Shown one piece after another: positions 9,343-22,400 of a stretch of 39,386 nucleotides of DNA. The DNA is from JAQIBY01 sp964418565 (GTDB taxonomy: Bacteria > Bacteroidota > Bacteroidia > Bacteroidales > ML635J-15), in assembly GCA_964418565.1 (NCBI GenBank), contig CAYQMB010000015.1, positions 1 through 39,386 on the forward strand. The letters run 5' to 3'. The notes under the pieces are model-generated. The model did no database searches. It had not been told where the DNA came from and saw only the letters and a program-made list of their open reading frames with translations. The position numbers and the translations under genes were made by a program. The number at the start of each line of letters is the position of its first letter. Within the stretch, counting starts at the first letter, position 1.

Positions 9343-10263
9343 ATGAAGAAACTGTTGATTGTAATCATAATGGTAATTGCAGGATTGGGAATAAGCCAGG
9401 CACAGCAGATTCCTCAGTTCAGGCATTCTGTTTTTTCCCGGTTTTACACCAATCCGGCTTATGCCTTTGATCCATACAAACCGGACATACTGCTTAATCA
9501 CCGCAGCCAATGGGTTGGTTTTGAAGGCTCCCCCACTACGTCCAGCTTATCAGGTACGTATCCGTTCAGAGAAGATATGGCAGCCGGGCTGACAATATCA
9601 AACGATGCTATCGGTGCCATGAATAATCTGTTGTTTAATATTTCCTACGCCTACCAGTTAAAATTAAATCATGAATGGCATTTAAATTTCGGGATAGCCT
9701 GGACAATTATGCAGGCTCGTCTGGATGGCTCAGGTTTAGATTTATTCCACGATGATGATGAGCTTGTAACAGAGAATATGACCGGAAAAAGCTGGAAACC
9801 GGATGCCAATGCCGGTATTATGGTGCAAAACGGAACGTTTTATGCCGGTATTTCCGCCATGCAGCTTTTCGAGTCGAAATACAGGCTATATGGCGAAAAT
9901 CAAGGCAGTATAAAAGCTAACCGCCACTATTTTGTAACTGGTGGAGGTCATTTTGAAGCCGGCAGAAATGCAATGGTACATGCCTCAGTGCTTGGTGAGT
10001 ATGTAAGTGGTAGTCCGCTACGCATTGATGCTACCGGCATGCTTGAGTACAACAATGCCATGCTGGCGGGTATGTCTTACAGCCTCGGAGATGCCATAAG
10101 CGTAAATGCCGGATACAAATACACCAATTTTTACATCATGTATTCCTATGATATTGTTATCAATCGAATGATGAGTGCATGCAGTGGCGCTCATGAAATC
10201 ACCCTGGGCTATTTTCTCGATACAGACAATCAGGGAGGCAGCAATTACAAACCGATGTTTTAA
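9343..10263 (+). CDS. PorP/SprF family T9SS outer-membrane protein (partner of the 1326-aa cargo)
   Basis: A 306-aa protein with a signal peptide (MKKLLIVIIMVIAGLGISQAQ) and the PorP/SprF layout: a QIPQF...FSRFYTNPAYA opening after cleavage, then a transmembrane beta-barrel of alternating aromatic/polar strands ending with an ITLGYFL-type strand and a terminal Phe. In F. johnsoniae, SprF is required for export of SprB, and family members accompany type B CTD cargo. Compared with the two paralogues at 23072 and 24088 this copy is clearly more divergent (it lacks HKQW and has RSQWVGFEGSP instead), consistent with dedication to the preceding cargo. It is 4 bp from that gene and probably co-transcribed. 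Confidence 0.9.
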   Translation: MKKLLIVIIMVIAGLGISQAQQIPQFRHSVFSRFYTNPAYAFDPYKPDILLNHRSQWVGFEGSPTTSSLSGTYPFREDMAAGLTISNDAIGAMNNLLFNISYAYQLKLNHEWHLNFGIAWTIMQARLDGSGLDLFHDDDELVTENMTGKSWKPDANAGIMVQNGTFYAGISAMQLFESKYRLYGENQGSIKANRHYFVTGGGHFEAGRNAMVHASVLGEYVSGSPLRIDATGMLEYNNAMLAGMSYSLGDAISVNAGYKYTNFYIMYSYDIVINRMMSACSGAHEITLGYFLDTDNQGGSNYKPMF

Positions 10264-10457
10264 CTCTCTGATAATTCCGGCCTTAATACCCTCAACTAAA
10301 TATCCGTAAAAAAGCGTAACGGTTTATAGTTCCTTTTTAGAAATTTAATGACGTACCTTAGCAACTACATCCCTATTTAATCCGTCTGAAATATAAGGTG
10401 GAATATTTGTTTTTTTAAGGATTTAACGCTAATTTGCAGCAAAAGAAGAGGGAGGAC

Positions 10458-13400
10458 ATGGTTAGGTTGGTAAAAAATCACATAGTGAAATATGTGGCGC
10501 TGGTTTTGTTTTGTTTTCTGTATACAGCAACGCAACATCAAACGTTCGGGGCAAGTCTTTTTTACTCACAATTTGATGACAAAGGCGGTCCGGTTGTGGC
10601 TGCAACTGCAAGTTCGGACAGTTTATGCAACGGACAGCAGAGCACCTTATCAGCAAGTGCCTCGCTTGGCACACCACCTTACACTTACGCCTGGGATAAC
10701 GGACTTGGAGCCGGAGACACTCACACAATCACACCCGCCACAACAACAACCTATCACGTAACCGTTACCGATGACCTCGGATTTGTTTCAACGGATTCTG
10801 TTACCGTGTGGGTATTTAGCAATCCCAATGCCAACATCAGCGCCACACCAAATCCGATTTGTGAGGGTGATCCCAGCCTTCTGTCGTCTTCTCCGTCTTC
10901 AGGAACAGCTCCCTACTCGTTTAACTGGGATCATGGGCTTGGTTCAGGCTCCGATCATACAGTATTTCCACCATCCGACGAAACCTACCACCTGACCGTG
11001 ACAGATTCTTACGGCTGTACAAATGAGGATAACATCACCATTACGGTTAATGATAAACCTACAGCTACAGCAAGCACCTCAGAAGACTCACTCTGTACAG
11101 GCAGTTCCGCAATTCTCAGCGGAAGTGCTACCGGCGGTGCTTCGCCATACATCTACACCTGGGATAACGGCCTGGGAGATGGGCAAAACCAATCTGTCAC
11201 TCCGGGAACAAGCACAACCTATACTTTAACGGTATCTGACAGCAACGGATGTCAAGATACAAACCAGGTAAGTATTCATGTTTTTGATAATCCTGCTGTT
11301 ACAGTAAGTGCAAGCCCGTCAACCATTTGTTCGGGAGAAAGCACTAATCTTAATGCCAGTGTAAGTGGTGGCACAGCACCATACACATACACATGGGATA
11401 ATGGTCTGGGAAACAGTGCCAGTCATTTCATTACACCTGCCGATACCACTACCTACAACCTGACGGTTACAGATGCAAACGGATGCACCAGCTCAGGCAG
11501 CACCACAGTTAACGTGCTTGAGCTTCCCATCCCAACCGCTACAGCCACCCCCATGTCACTATGTGAAAATCAGTATACTGATCTCAGTGTCACCACCACC
11601 AATGGTGAAGCCCCCTATAGTTATCAGTGGGATCATGGTCTGGGTGTGGGCGCAAATCATACAGTATTCCCCACAAGCACTGAAACGTATACAGTTACCG
11701 TTAGCGATGACAACGGATGCACTGCATCGGATGATGTTACTGTCACCCTTAACGATTTACCAACGGTTACTGCCACGGCAACTCCCGATCCTGTCTGCGA
11801 GCTTGAGCCGGTAACACTGGATGCCACAGGCAGCGGAACTACAGGACCATACAGTTATTTCTGGGACAACGGTCTGGGTGCAGGGCAAACGCAAACGTCA
11901 AACCCATCAGCACCCACAACCTATACCGTAACCGTGTACGACGGCAACGGATGTTCTTCCAGCACATCGGTGAGCGTATCAACCCTTGATTTGCCAACGG
12001 CTTCACCCACAGCAAGCCCTGACAGCATTTGTCCGGGAGGCTCTTCTACCCTCAGCGTTACTGGCAGCGACGGGCTTTCACCGTATTCCTACAACTGGAA
12101 CAATGGTCTGGGTGCCGGAAACAACCATACCGTTTCGCCCGTGAGCAGCACAACATACACGGTAACCATCACCGATGATAATGGCTGTTCATCACAGGCT
12201 GATGTTGATGTTATCACGCGTGAATTACCAACAATCAGCATCACAGCAAATCCAAATCCCATTTGCGATGGCGGGTCTTCTGATATCACTACCACTACCA
12301 GCGGCGGAACATCCCCCTTTATTTTCCAGTGGGACAACGGAATTGGAAATGTCCAAAACCCCACGGTAGCACCATCATCCACAACCACCTATCATTTAAC
12401 GGTAACCGATGGAAATGGTTGCACCACAACAGACAGCATCACCATTGTGGTAAGCACATCCCCCTCTGTTACAGCATCAGCCTCACCCAATCCTGTTTGC
12501 GAAGGCGAAACCGTTAACTTGTCAGCGACAGGCTCAGCAGGTACTGCCCCGTATACATATGTATGGGACCATGGTCTCGGGAACGGCGCAAATCAAAGCA
12601 TTACTCCCACAGCAACCGATATTTATACCGTTACCGTTTACGATGCCACAGGATGTTCTGCTTCCGATCAGGTTTTGGTTGGAGTTTACGACGCCCCTGA
12701 AATAAATCTTACGGCAGATCCCAATCCCATTTGTGCCGATGAAATTGTAAACCTTTCGGCCAGTGCCAGCGGCGGAACAACGCCATACAGCTTTGTCTGG
12801 GACAACGGACTGGGTGCAGGAGCTGATCAGATTGACATGCCATCGGTTACGACAAGTTATTCAGCCACTGTTACAGATGCAAACGGCTGTCAGGATTCGG
12901 CCAGTATCACGCTTGTTGTCAATGAAAACCCTCAGGTCGATGCAAATGCAAGTCCAAATCCAATTTGTGACGGAGAAAACTCAACACTCTCAGCCAGTGG
13001 GACACTGGGACAACCACCATATAGCTTCCAGTGGGATCACGGGTTAGGCGTGGGCAGCACACATACGGTTTCTCCCTCAAACAGCACCAGCTATGATGTC
13101 ATCATCAGCGATGACAATGGTTGTGTAGACACGGCAACCGTTGACCTGATTGTCTACGACACACCAAACATTACCGCCTCGGCATCTGACAATCCAATTT
13201 GCCCGGGCGATTCAACCGTTCTTTCAGCCATTGGAGGTGGTACGGTTCCGGCATATGTGTATGTCTGGGATAACGGTTTGGGTATGGGACAAAACCATAC
13301 CGTTTCACCGGCAAGTACAACCACCTACACAGCTACCGTTCAGGACGGTCATGGCTGTACAGCCTCCGATGCTGTTACCGTGGATGTTACCAACCTGCCT

Positions 13401-16400
13401 CCGGCGAATCCCACAGCAACACCCAACCCTGTATGCAGCGGAGAAAGTGTCACCCTTGATGTAAGTGGCAGCGGCGGCACCGCACCATACACCTATTTGT
13501 GGGATAACGGCCTTGGTGGCGGATCAACTCATGTAGTAAATCCGACAGTCACTACAACATACAGCGTTACCATTACAGATGCAACGGGCTGCACAACTTC
13601 CGGATCCGCAACCGTGGATGTTAATGAATTGCCAACGCTCAACCCAACTGCCACACCTCCGGTAATTTGCAACAGTGGCAGCACAACCCTACATCCCAAT
13701 GCTTCAGGAGGCAGCAGTCCGTATTCTTATCTGTGGAGTGACGGATTAGGAGCCGTTGAAGAACCGGTTGCATCGCCCACCGACACAACAACTTATTCAG
13801 TAACTGTCACAGACAGCAACGGCTGCAGTGCGACCGACAGCATAACCGTATTGGTTACTCCATTGCCTACTGTTACTGCCACAGCCGTACCTGACACCGT
13901 ATGTGAAGGATCGCCCGTTAACCTGAGTGCAAACGCCAGTGGCACCAGCGGTCCGTATTCTTACACATGGGATCAGGGGCTCGGTACAGGCCAAAACCAA
14001 ACCGATTTCCCCGTCAATGATATTACTTACACCGTAGAAGTTGTAGATGCAAATGGCTGCATTAATACTACATCGGTTGATGTATTTACATGGGATCTTC
14101 CGGTCGCTACGCCTGCAGCCACACCAAATCCGATTTGCCAGGGAGAATCATCCACATTGAGTGTTACAGGCAGCGATGGAAATCCACCATACTCATACAA
14201 CTGGAGCGATGGCCTTGGCGCTGGTGACACACACGTGGTTTCCCCGGCTTCCTCCGAAAGCTATACGGTAACCATCACAGATGACAATTTATGCAGTTCT
14301 GTAGCAAGTATTGATCTCACCGTTAACCCAACACCGAGCCTGAGCATTTCCGCAACACCGGATCCTTTGTGCTCAGGAGATTCTGCAACCTTAACAGCCA
14401 CACCGGGCGGAGGAGTGCCTCCGTTTACCACAGTATTTGACAATGGACTCGGCACCGGCACCATGCACACGGTAAGTCCGGCTGCAACAACAACCTATAC
14501 GGCAACTGTCACAGATGACAATGGATGCTCCACAACTGCAAGTTATACACTCAATGTTATTCCTTCTCCTTCGGTCACAGCAACCGCAGCACCGGATGAA
14601 ATCTGTGAAGGTGAAAGCAGTTTGCTTGATGCCAGCGGATCAGGTGGAACCCCGGGATATACGTATACCTGGGACAATGGAATAGGCCCCGGACAAAGCC
14701 ATACCATAAGTCCTGATACGACAACGAATTATGAAGTTATTGTCAGCGATGTTAATGGTTGTACGGGCAGTGATGATGTTACCGTAACGGTACATCCGGC
14801 ACCAACCGTAAGTCTTGATGCTTTCCCGGTTGTAATTTGTCAGGGTGGCAGCGCAACTTTACAGGCAAATGCAAGCGGAGGTGCCCCGGCTTACACTTAT
14901 AGCTGGACGCCTGCAATGGGCGGAGGCGACAGCCATACAGTCACACCTTCTTCTTCCACGGTATATGAGGTAAGCGTTAGTGATGCCAATACCTGCACGG
15001 CCATGGCTCAAACCATCGTAACGGTTAATGATACACCATCGGTCACGCTGACTGCATTTCCGGATTCCATCTGCTTTGGGGAAAGCAGCACACTGTCCAC
15101 GGTTGTCAGTGGCGGTACGCCAAACTACACATACTACTGGAGCGACGGATTATCAGCCATGTCGTCTCATACTGTAAGCCCGGCATCAACCAACACGTAT
15201 TATGTCACAGTTTCTGATGTCAACCATTGCGAAGGAACATCATCTGCAACCGTAACGGTTAATCCGGAGATCATCATTACCACCAATGTCCTGAATGAAC
15301 CGGATTGCTACGGAGATACCAACGGATCATTTGAAATCATCGTTTCCGGTGGAACTACCTTGTATGACATAAACTGGTCAAACGGGACAGACAGCGGTTC
15401 TTTTAACGGCTCCACTGGCGGGCCTCACACAGTAAACAATGTACCATCGGGCAGCTACACCATTGATGTTACTGACAATGAAGGCTGTACTGAAACCCAC
15501 AGTTTCACCCTAAATCAGCCTGACAGCCTTATTCTGAATATTGATAATGTATCTGATGTCAGTTGCTTCGGTAATACTGACGGCGCTGTAGACTATACCA
15601 TTTCGGGTGGTACTGAATTATTTACCCTCGATTGGGATAATGGCAGCAGCAGTGGAACGGAAAACAACCTGACAGCAGGATCACACAGCCTGACCAATCT
15701 TGAAGCAGGCACTTATTCACTGGACATTACAGATGCCAATGGATGTACAGCTTCTGAGGTAATAACTATTGTTGAACCACCGGTTCTGGGTTTTTCAGTG
15801 AGTTCAGTGGATGATGTCAGTTGTTTCAATGGAAACGACGGAGTGATAAGCGTAAATGTGAGTGGCGGAACTCCAACGTATAGTGTTCAATGGGACAACG
15901 GTTCAATTACAGACAGCCTTACGGGGATTTCTGACGGCACGCATGACATTACAGGTTTAAGTGCAGGAACGTATCAACTAACACTTACGGATGCTTCAGG
16001 CTGCACGGCAACAACCAGCACAACGCTTAACGAACCCTCAACTGCTTTGGATATTTTCATTGTAAGCATTACCGATGCATCCTGTGTTGGTGTTGATGAC
16101 GGATCTGCAGAAGTTGATGCAAGCGGTGGCGTTTCGCCATACACGTATACCTGGGATCACCCCAACGGATCAGGCACCACTATCACAAATGTCACTGCGG
16201 GGGATTATAATGTTACCGTTATTGATGCCTGGGGATGTGAAGACAGTATTACGGTTACCATCGGGCAACCAGCCGACGGCCTTTCAGCCAGCCCCGACAT
16301 TACACCGGTTACCTGTGCCAGCAACAGCGATGGCCAGATAATTCTCAATCCGGCAGGTGGCACAACACCTTATGTTTACAACTGGAATCCTGCGGTTTCA

Positions 16401-19400
16401 ACCAACGACACAGCACAAAACCTGAGCACAGGCACCTATAACGTCACCATTTACGATGCCGGAAGCTGTGAACTTGAGCTTAGCCTCTTTGTTCCCGTTG
16501 ATCCAAACACACTAACAGCCAGTATCACAGACACAACGCATGTATCATGCAATGGTGGTTCTGACGGAGAAATCGTTGTCACGGCCAGTAACGGCGGTAT
16601 CCCCTATTCCTATAGCTGGGATGGTTATCCCACAGAGACTACGAATACCCTCAGCGGGCTTTCTGCCGGATCATACGAAATGACCGTTACCGACAGTTAC
16701 AACTGTGAAGTTGTTTTGAATCAGACACTGAACGAACCGGCACTGCTGTCAATAACCATCGACAGCATAAGCGATGTTTTATGTGCAGGAGATGCTACCG
16801 GAGCAATTTACACAACGCCACAGGGAGGAACACCACCGTACACCTATACCTGGGAAGAAGCCGGTACAGTATTGACCGAAACCGGTGATGATCTGATAAA
16901 TGTTCCAGCCGGAACATACGATATCAGCCTCACAGACAGCAACAATTGTGGCCCGGCTACTTTGAGTGCCGGCATAAGTGAACCTGCAAGCGGGCTTTCG
17001 GTAAACATTTCCATTGACAGCCTTCCATCCTGCCCCGGCATGCTTGATGGCGGAATTACGGCAACTGCAAGTGGAGGTACACCACCGTACAACTATATCT
17101 GGGATGCACCCATTGCCGGAAACACGGCTCAAAGTCAGACAAATCTGGGTGCAGATATTTACTCAGTGAGTGTTACCGATGATAACGGTTGCACCGCTGA
17201 ATCCACCATCACCTTAAACGATCCACCGTCCATTAATCTGACCATGATTTCTGAGGATGTACTCTGTAACGGAGACAGCAACGGACTCGCCGTTGTTCAG
17301 GCCAGTGGCGGCACACCAGGCTATACATACAACTGGGAGGACGCCCTTGGCAATCCGGTATCGCTTGATGATTCAGCTCAAAACCTGAGTGCAGGCACTT
17401 ACTTTGTAACGGTTACAGACAACAATGGCTGCGCTGAGGTAGGCAGTGTTACCATTAATGAGCCGGCAGTTTTAAACGGCAGCATCACGCGCACCGATGT
17501 GAGCACCTGGGGCAATAATGACGGCACGGCTACAGCCAATCCTTCGGGCGGCACATCACCCTATAATTACGAGTGGGAAAATGATGCGGATCCCGGAAAT
17601 ATTATCTCTACAGATCAAACTGCTGACAGCCTCTATGCAGGCGATTACACGCTTACCATTACAGATGATAATGGTTGCATATGGATAGGATCGGTTACCA
17701 TTACAGAACCCAATGATCCGCTTGGCGGAACCATCACGCTGCATCAAAATGTGCTGTGTGCTCCTGATTCCAGTGGTGCATTAACCGCTCAGGGCTATGG
17801 CGCTACTCCCCCGTACAGTTACGACTGGGAGAACAGCTCAGGCACCTGGTCAGCTACCGGCCAATCTGTGACAAATCTGCCGGCAGGCACGTATTATCTT
17901 ACCATTGAGGATGATAACGGATATACCTGGGATACGACCCTTAACATCACACAACCTCCATTGCTCCAGATCACAGGCTATAGCATTACCGGATTTAATC
18001 AATGCTATGGTGATTCGACCGGAGCAGCTTCCATCAGCGTTGCAGGTGGTGTACCCGCATACATCTATCAGTGGGATGACCCGTCCAACTCAACTACGGA
18101 TAACATCAGCAATGCCCCGGCAGGAACATATACTGTGGAAGTTACAGATCAGAATGGATGCATTGTTGATACCAGCATTACCATTACCGAACCCGATGAA
18201 ATTGAATTAAACCTGCAGGTTACAGCCACTCCCGACTGTTTCGGCGATAGCAATGCTTCGGCAGCATCTTCTGTAACCGGTGGAACACCAGGCTACAATT
18301 ACCAGTGGGAAAACCAAAGCAATACCATTGTATCACTTACCGACACGCTGACAGGTGTTCCGGCCGGGTGGTACTCACTGGAGGTAACCGATGCGAACGG
18401 CTGCACAGGAATTGACAGCATTGAAATTACAGAACCACCACTGCTCAGTGGCAGCATAACACACACCGACGCTTCTACATGGGGAAATACTGATGGATCT
18501 GCTACAGTAACCCCACTTGGAGGAACATCACCTTACAGCTACGCATGGGAAAATGATGCCAGCCCCGGGGATACCATATCAACCGAACAAACAGCAGACT
18601 CTCTGGCTGCAGGGAGTTACACCGTTACCGTAACAGATGACAACGGCTGCACATGGGTTGGCTCAGTCACCATTGCCGAACCCAATGATCCACTTGGAGG
18701 GACCATTATCACACATCAGAATGTGCTTTGTGCTCCTGATTCCACAGGAATGCTTGATGCTGAAGCATACGGAGGCACACCCGGTTACACCTACACCTGG
18801 GAAAATGCCGGCGGAACCATACTCAGTGATTCTGCGTATGTGGATAATCTGCCTGCAGGCGATTACAGCCTGACAATAGAAGACAGCCTGGCTTACCAGT
18901 GGGACACAACAGTGAGTATAACACAACCTCCACTGCTTGAAATCAGTGCGACACACAGTCAGCCGGTATCTTGTTACGGGGGAACCGATGGCATTGCTGC
19001 GATCGACATATCCGGTGGCACTCCCTTTTATTCAATCACCTGGCAGGGATATGCATCAACGAACGACAGCCTTTATAACGTGCCGGCCGGTGATTATCCG
19101 GTAAGCGTTGAAGATGCCAACGGGTGTAGTGTTGACACCATTGTTACAATTACCCAACCCGACTCCACCGAACTTGACATTCTGATTACAGCCACACCAC
19201 TTTGCTATGGGGGAAACGAAGGCACAGTGTATGCAGATGTGAGTGGTGGCACACCTCCTCATAACTTTTACTGGGAAGACACAGCCGCCAATAACATAGG
19301 AAATACGGACAGCATCACCGGCCTGGTAAGCAGCACGTATTACCTCACCCTTACGGATGCAAATGGCTGTGTTCATACAGAGTCGGTCTTTATCCCGCAG

Positions 19401-22400
19401 CCAGACACCTTAACTACGGACTCTTATTCTGAAAGCACATCAGGCTTTGGCGCCAGCGACGGATACGCATGGACAGAACCAGGCGGAGGCACACCCGGCT
19501 ATACATATCAGTGGGAAGCAGCCATTAACACAGGGGTTATCATTGGCACCAATGACAGCCTGATGAATCAGCCCGGTGGCAATTATTACGTCACTGTTAC
19601 CGATTTTAACGGCTGTACAGCCATTGACACTGTAAAAATTGATGAACCACCCGAATTAGTGCATGATCTGATCATTGGTAATGTTCAGTGCTACGGAGAC
19701 ACAACCGGTGGTGCATTGGTTCAGGCTCATGGTGGCGTTACGCCATACACGTATTACTGGGAAGACACTGCCGGCAATAACATTTGGAACGACAGCCTGC
19801 TGGCACCTGTTCCGGCCGGTACATATTATGTCACCATTACCGATGCCAATGGCTATCAGAATTTTGATACAGCCGTTGTTATACAACCACCACAGCTTGT
19901 TTTCTCCCTTGATAGCATACAGCATGTCAATTGCTACGGAGATTCTACTGCATTTGCAGATATGCATGTAAGCGGAGGAACACCGCCATACTCATACCAG
20001 TGGGTAAACCAGGACAATCCTTCTGTTGTTATTGATACCACCGATTTTATTACCGGAATACCGGCAGGCAACTATTTATTTACAGTTATGGATGACAGTA
20101 CCTGTGTTAAAGATACAAACATTGCCATCACGCAACCGAACAGCATTCAACTCAGCCTTGTCGGCCAGGCAAACCTAAGTTGTTATGGCAGCAATAACGG
20201 CTATATTGAAGTGGAGGCCAGCGGAGGCACACAACCATACAGTTTTACGTGGATGGACAGCACTATGACCGTAATTGCCAGCGGCACCGACAGCCTGGGT
20301 AATCTTTCTGCAGCTGACTATCACCTTGCATTTACAGATGCCAATAATTGTGTGGACGACAGCATGTCATTTTCCATCATCGAACCAGATCCTTTCGTTT
20401 TTAACGGTCAAACGGATTCGGTTTTCTGTTATGGCGATGCTACCGGTGCTGCAGAACTTAATCCTACTGGCGGAACTCCAGCTTACGATTACCTTTGGAT
20501 TTATGAAGGAGACACGCTGAGCGGTACCAATTTCCCATCAATATTTAATCTTGAAGCCGGGCAATATGATATTCAGGTAACAGATTCCAATGCATGCGTT
20601 TATGATACCACCATGGTTGTTCCGGAACCGTTGGCTCCCATCACCATGGATATCACCATCACCGACAGCCTCCTCTGCTATGGAGATAATACAGGAGAAG
20701 CTATTTTGCAGATTAGTGGAGGCACAGAGTTATATGACATCAGCTATAATAATGGCGCTGGTGATGCCGGCAGTTTATCAGACTTATCTGCCGGTGATTA
20801 TACGCTCACTAATCTTGAATCAGGCACTTATCTCATTGAAGCCACCGACTATTACGGCTGCAGTCAATCGAATACTTTTGTCATGACAGAGCCACCTCAA
20901 CTTAACATTCAGTTTGATGCACAAAACATTACGTGTAACGGAAACAATGATGGCATAATTGAGGCCATCGTTACCGGTGGAACCCGGCCATATAGTTACG
21001 CATGGGATGGAGGTATTCCTGTAGCGGACAGTGTTCACGCTAACCTGATGCCAGGCTGGCACAATCTGCTTGTAACAGATAACAACGGATGTCAAATGCT
21101 GGATTCAGTTCGCATTTATGAACCCGACAGTCTGCTTATAGACCTGAGGGACAGCCTCAGACTCGACTGCTATGGCGACAACAATGGCGCAATCATTGCC
21201 AATATAACAGGAGGAACCATGCCAATGATGGCATACTGGCTAAATTCAGCTGGTGATACAGTGCAATACGGCCCATTCTTAAACAATGTCGGAGCTGACA
21301 CCTACTATTTTACGGTAATTGATGATCACGGATGTACTGATTCAGACACCCTGGTTGTGTGGGAACCAGACCCAATGACAGCCACCCTTGAGAGTTTCAT
21401 GACCTCATGCCCGACCTCTGAAGATGGTTATGCCGTAATTCATATGGATACAACAGGCGGAACACCTCCCTATAACTTTGACTGGGATAATCCGGAACAT
21501 TCAGTTACGGATACAGCCATTAATCTTGACAGTGGCTGGTGGCATGTCACGGTAACAGATGCCAATAATTGCACCTATGTTGATTCTGTAGAAGTAATGT
21601 CGCCCGACACTATAGATATGAGTTTTGACATTGAGCCTGTGCAATGCAACAATCAGCCCGGGACAGTAATAACATCAACCACGGGTGGTACGCCATCATA
21701 TAGTTATGAATGGTCAACAGGGCATACATCAGGCATCATAAACGACATGCCTGCCGGTATACATACAGTATTCGTTACGGATTCACATGGGTGTACTGCT
21801 GCAGAACAAGTCATTGTGGAAAGTACGGGCAGCATACATCCCGACATTGTTGTCAGCTCACCGGTTTCCTGTTATGGCACAGCAGATGGCAGCTTATCAG
21901 CCATCATGAACGACGGCGAGATACCTTTCAGCTTTGACTGGAATACGGCAGATACCACACAAACAATAACCGACCTTTCTGCAGGCATTTACGCAGTTGA
22001 AGTAACAGATAACTGGGGTTGTACGGGCACAGACACCATCAGCCTGACCCAACCGGATGCCATAACCATTGATTTTCAGGTTCAGGATGTCTTGTGTAAA
22101 AACGGCAACAGCGGAGAAGTTCTTGCCATTGCCGAAGGTGGTAACGGAAACAGTATGAGTGAATTCACATACTCATGGAACACAGGCTCATTTTACGGCA
22201 ATCCGTATGAAGACTTATCCGAAGGGTATTATTCGGTTGTTGCCACAGACTCAGAGGGATGTACAGGTTCTGGTCAGGTATATGTTGATGAACCGGACAG
22301 TGCCGTTTATGCCATTGCTACCACGCGCAATGTAAGCTGTTACGGCTACAATAACGGAAAAGCCCTTGCGCAGGGATTTGGTGGCATCGGACCATACGAT

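Noticed and set aside
10434..10457. TTG at 10434 as start of the giant adhesin
   Set aside because: It adds MQQKKRED before the ATG; the ATG at 10458 has a better AG-rich upstream sequence and leads straight into the signal peptide.
16779..17132. Minus-strand ORF of 117 aa inside the giant adhesin, and many similar ones
   Set aside because: These are antisense or out-of-frame shadows of a repetitive T/S/G-rich gene. None has a signal, domain or plausible start.
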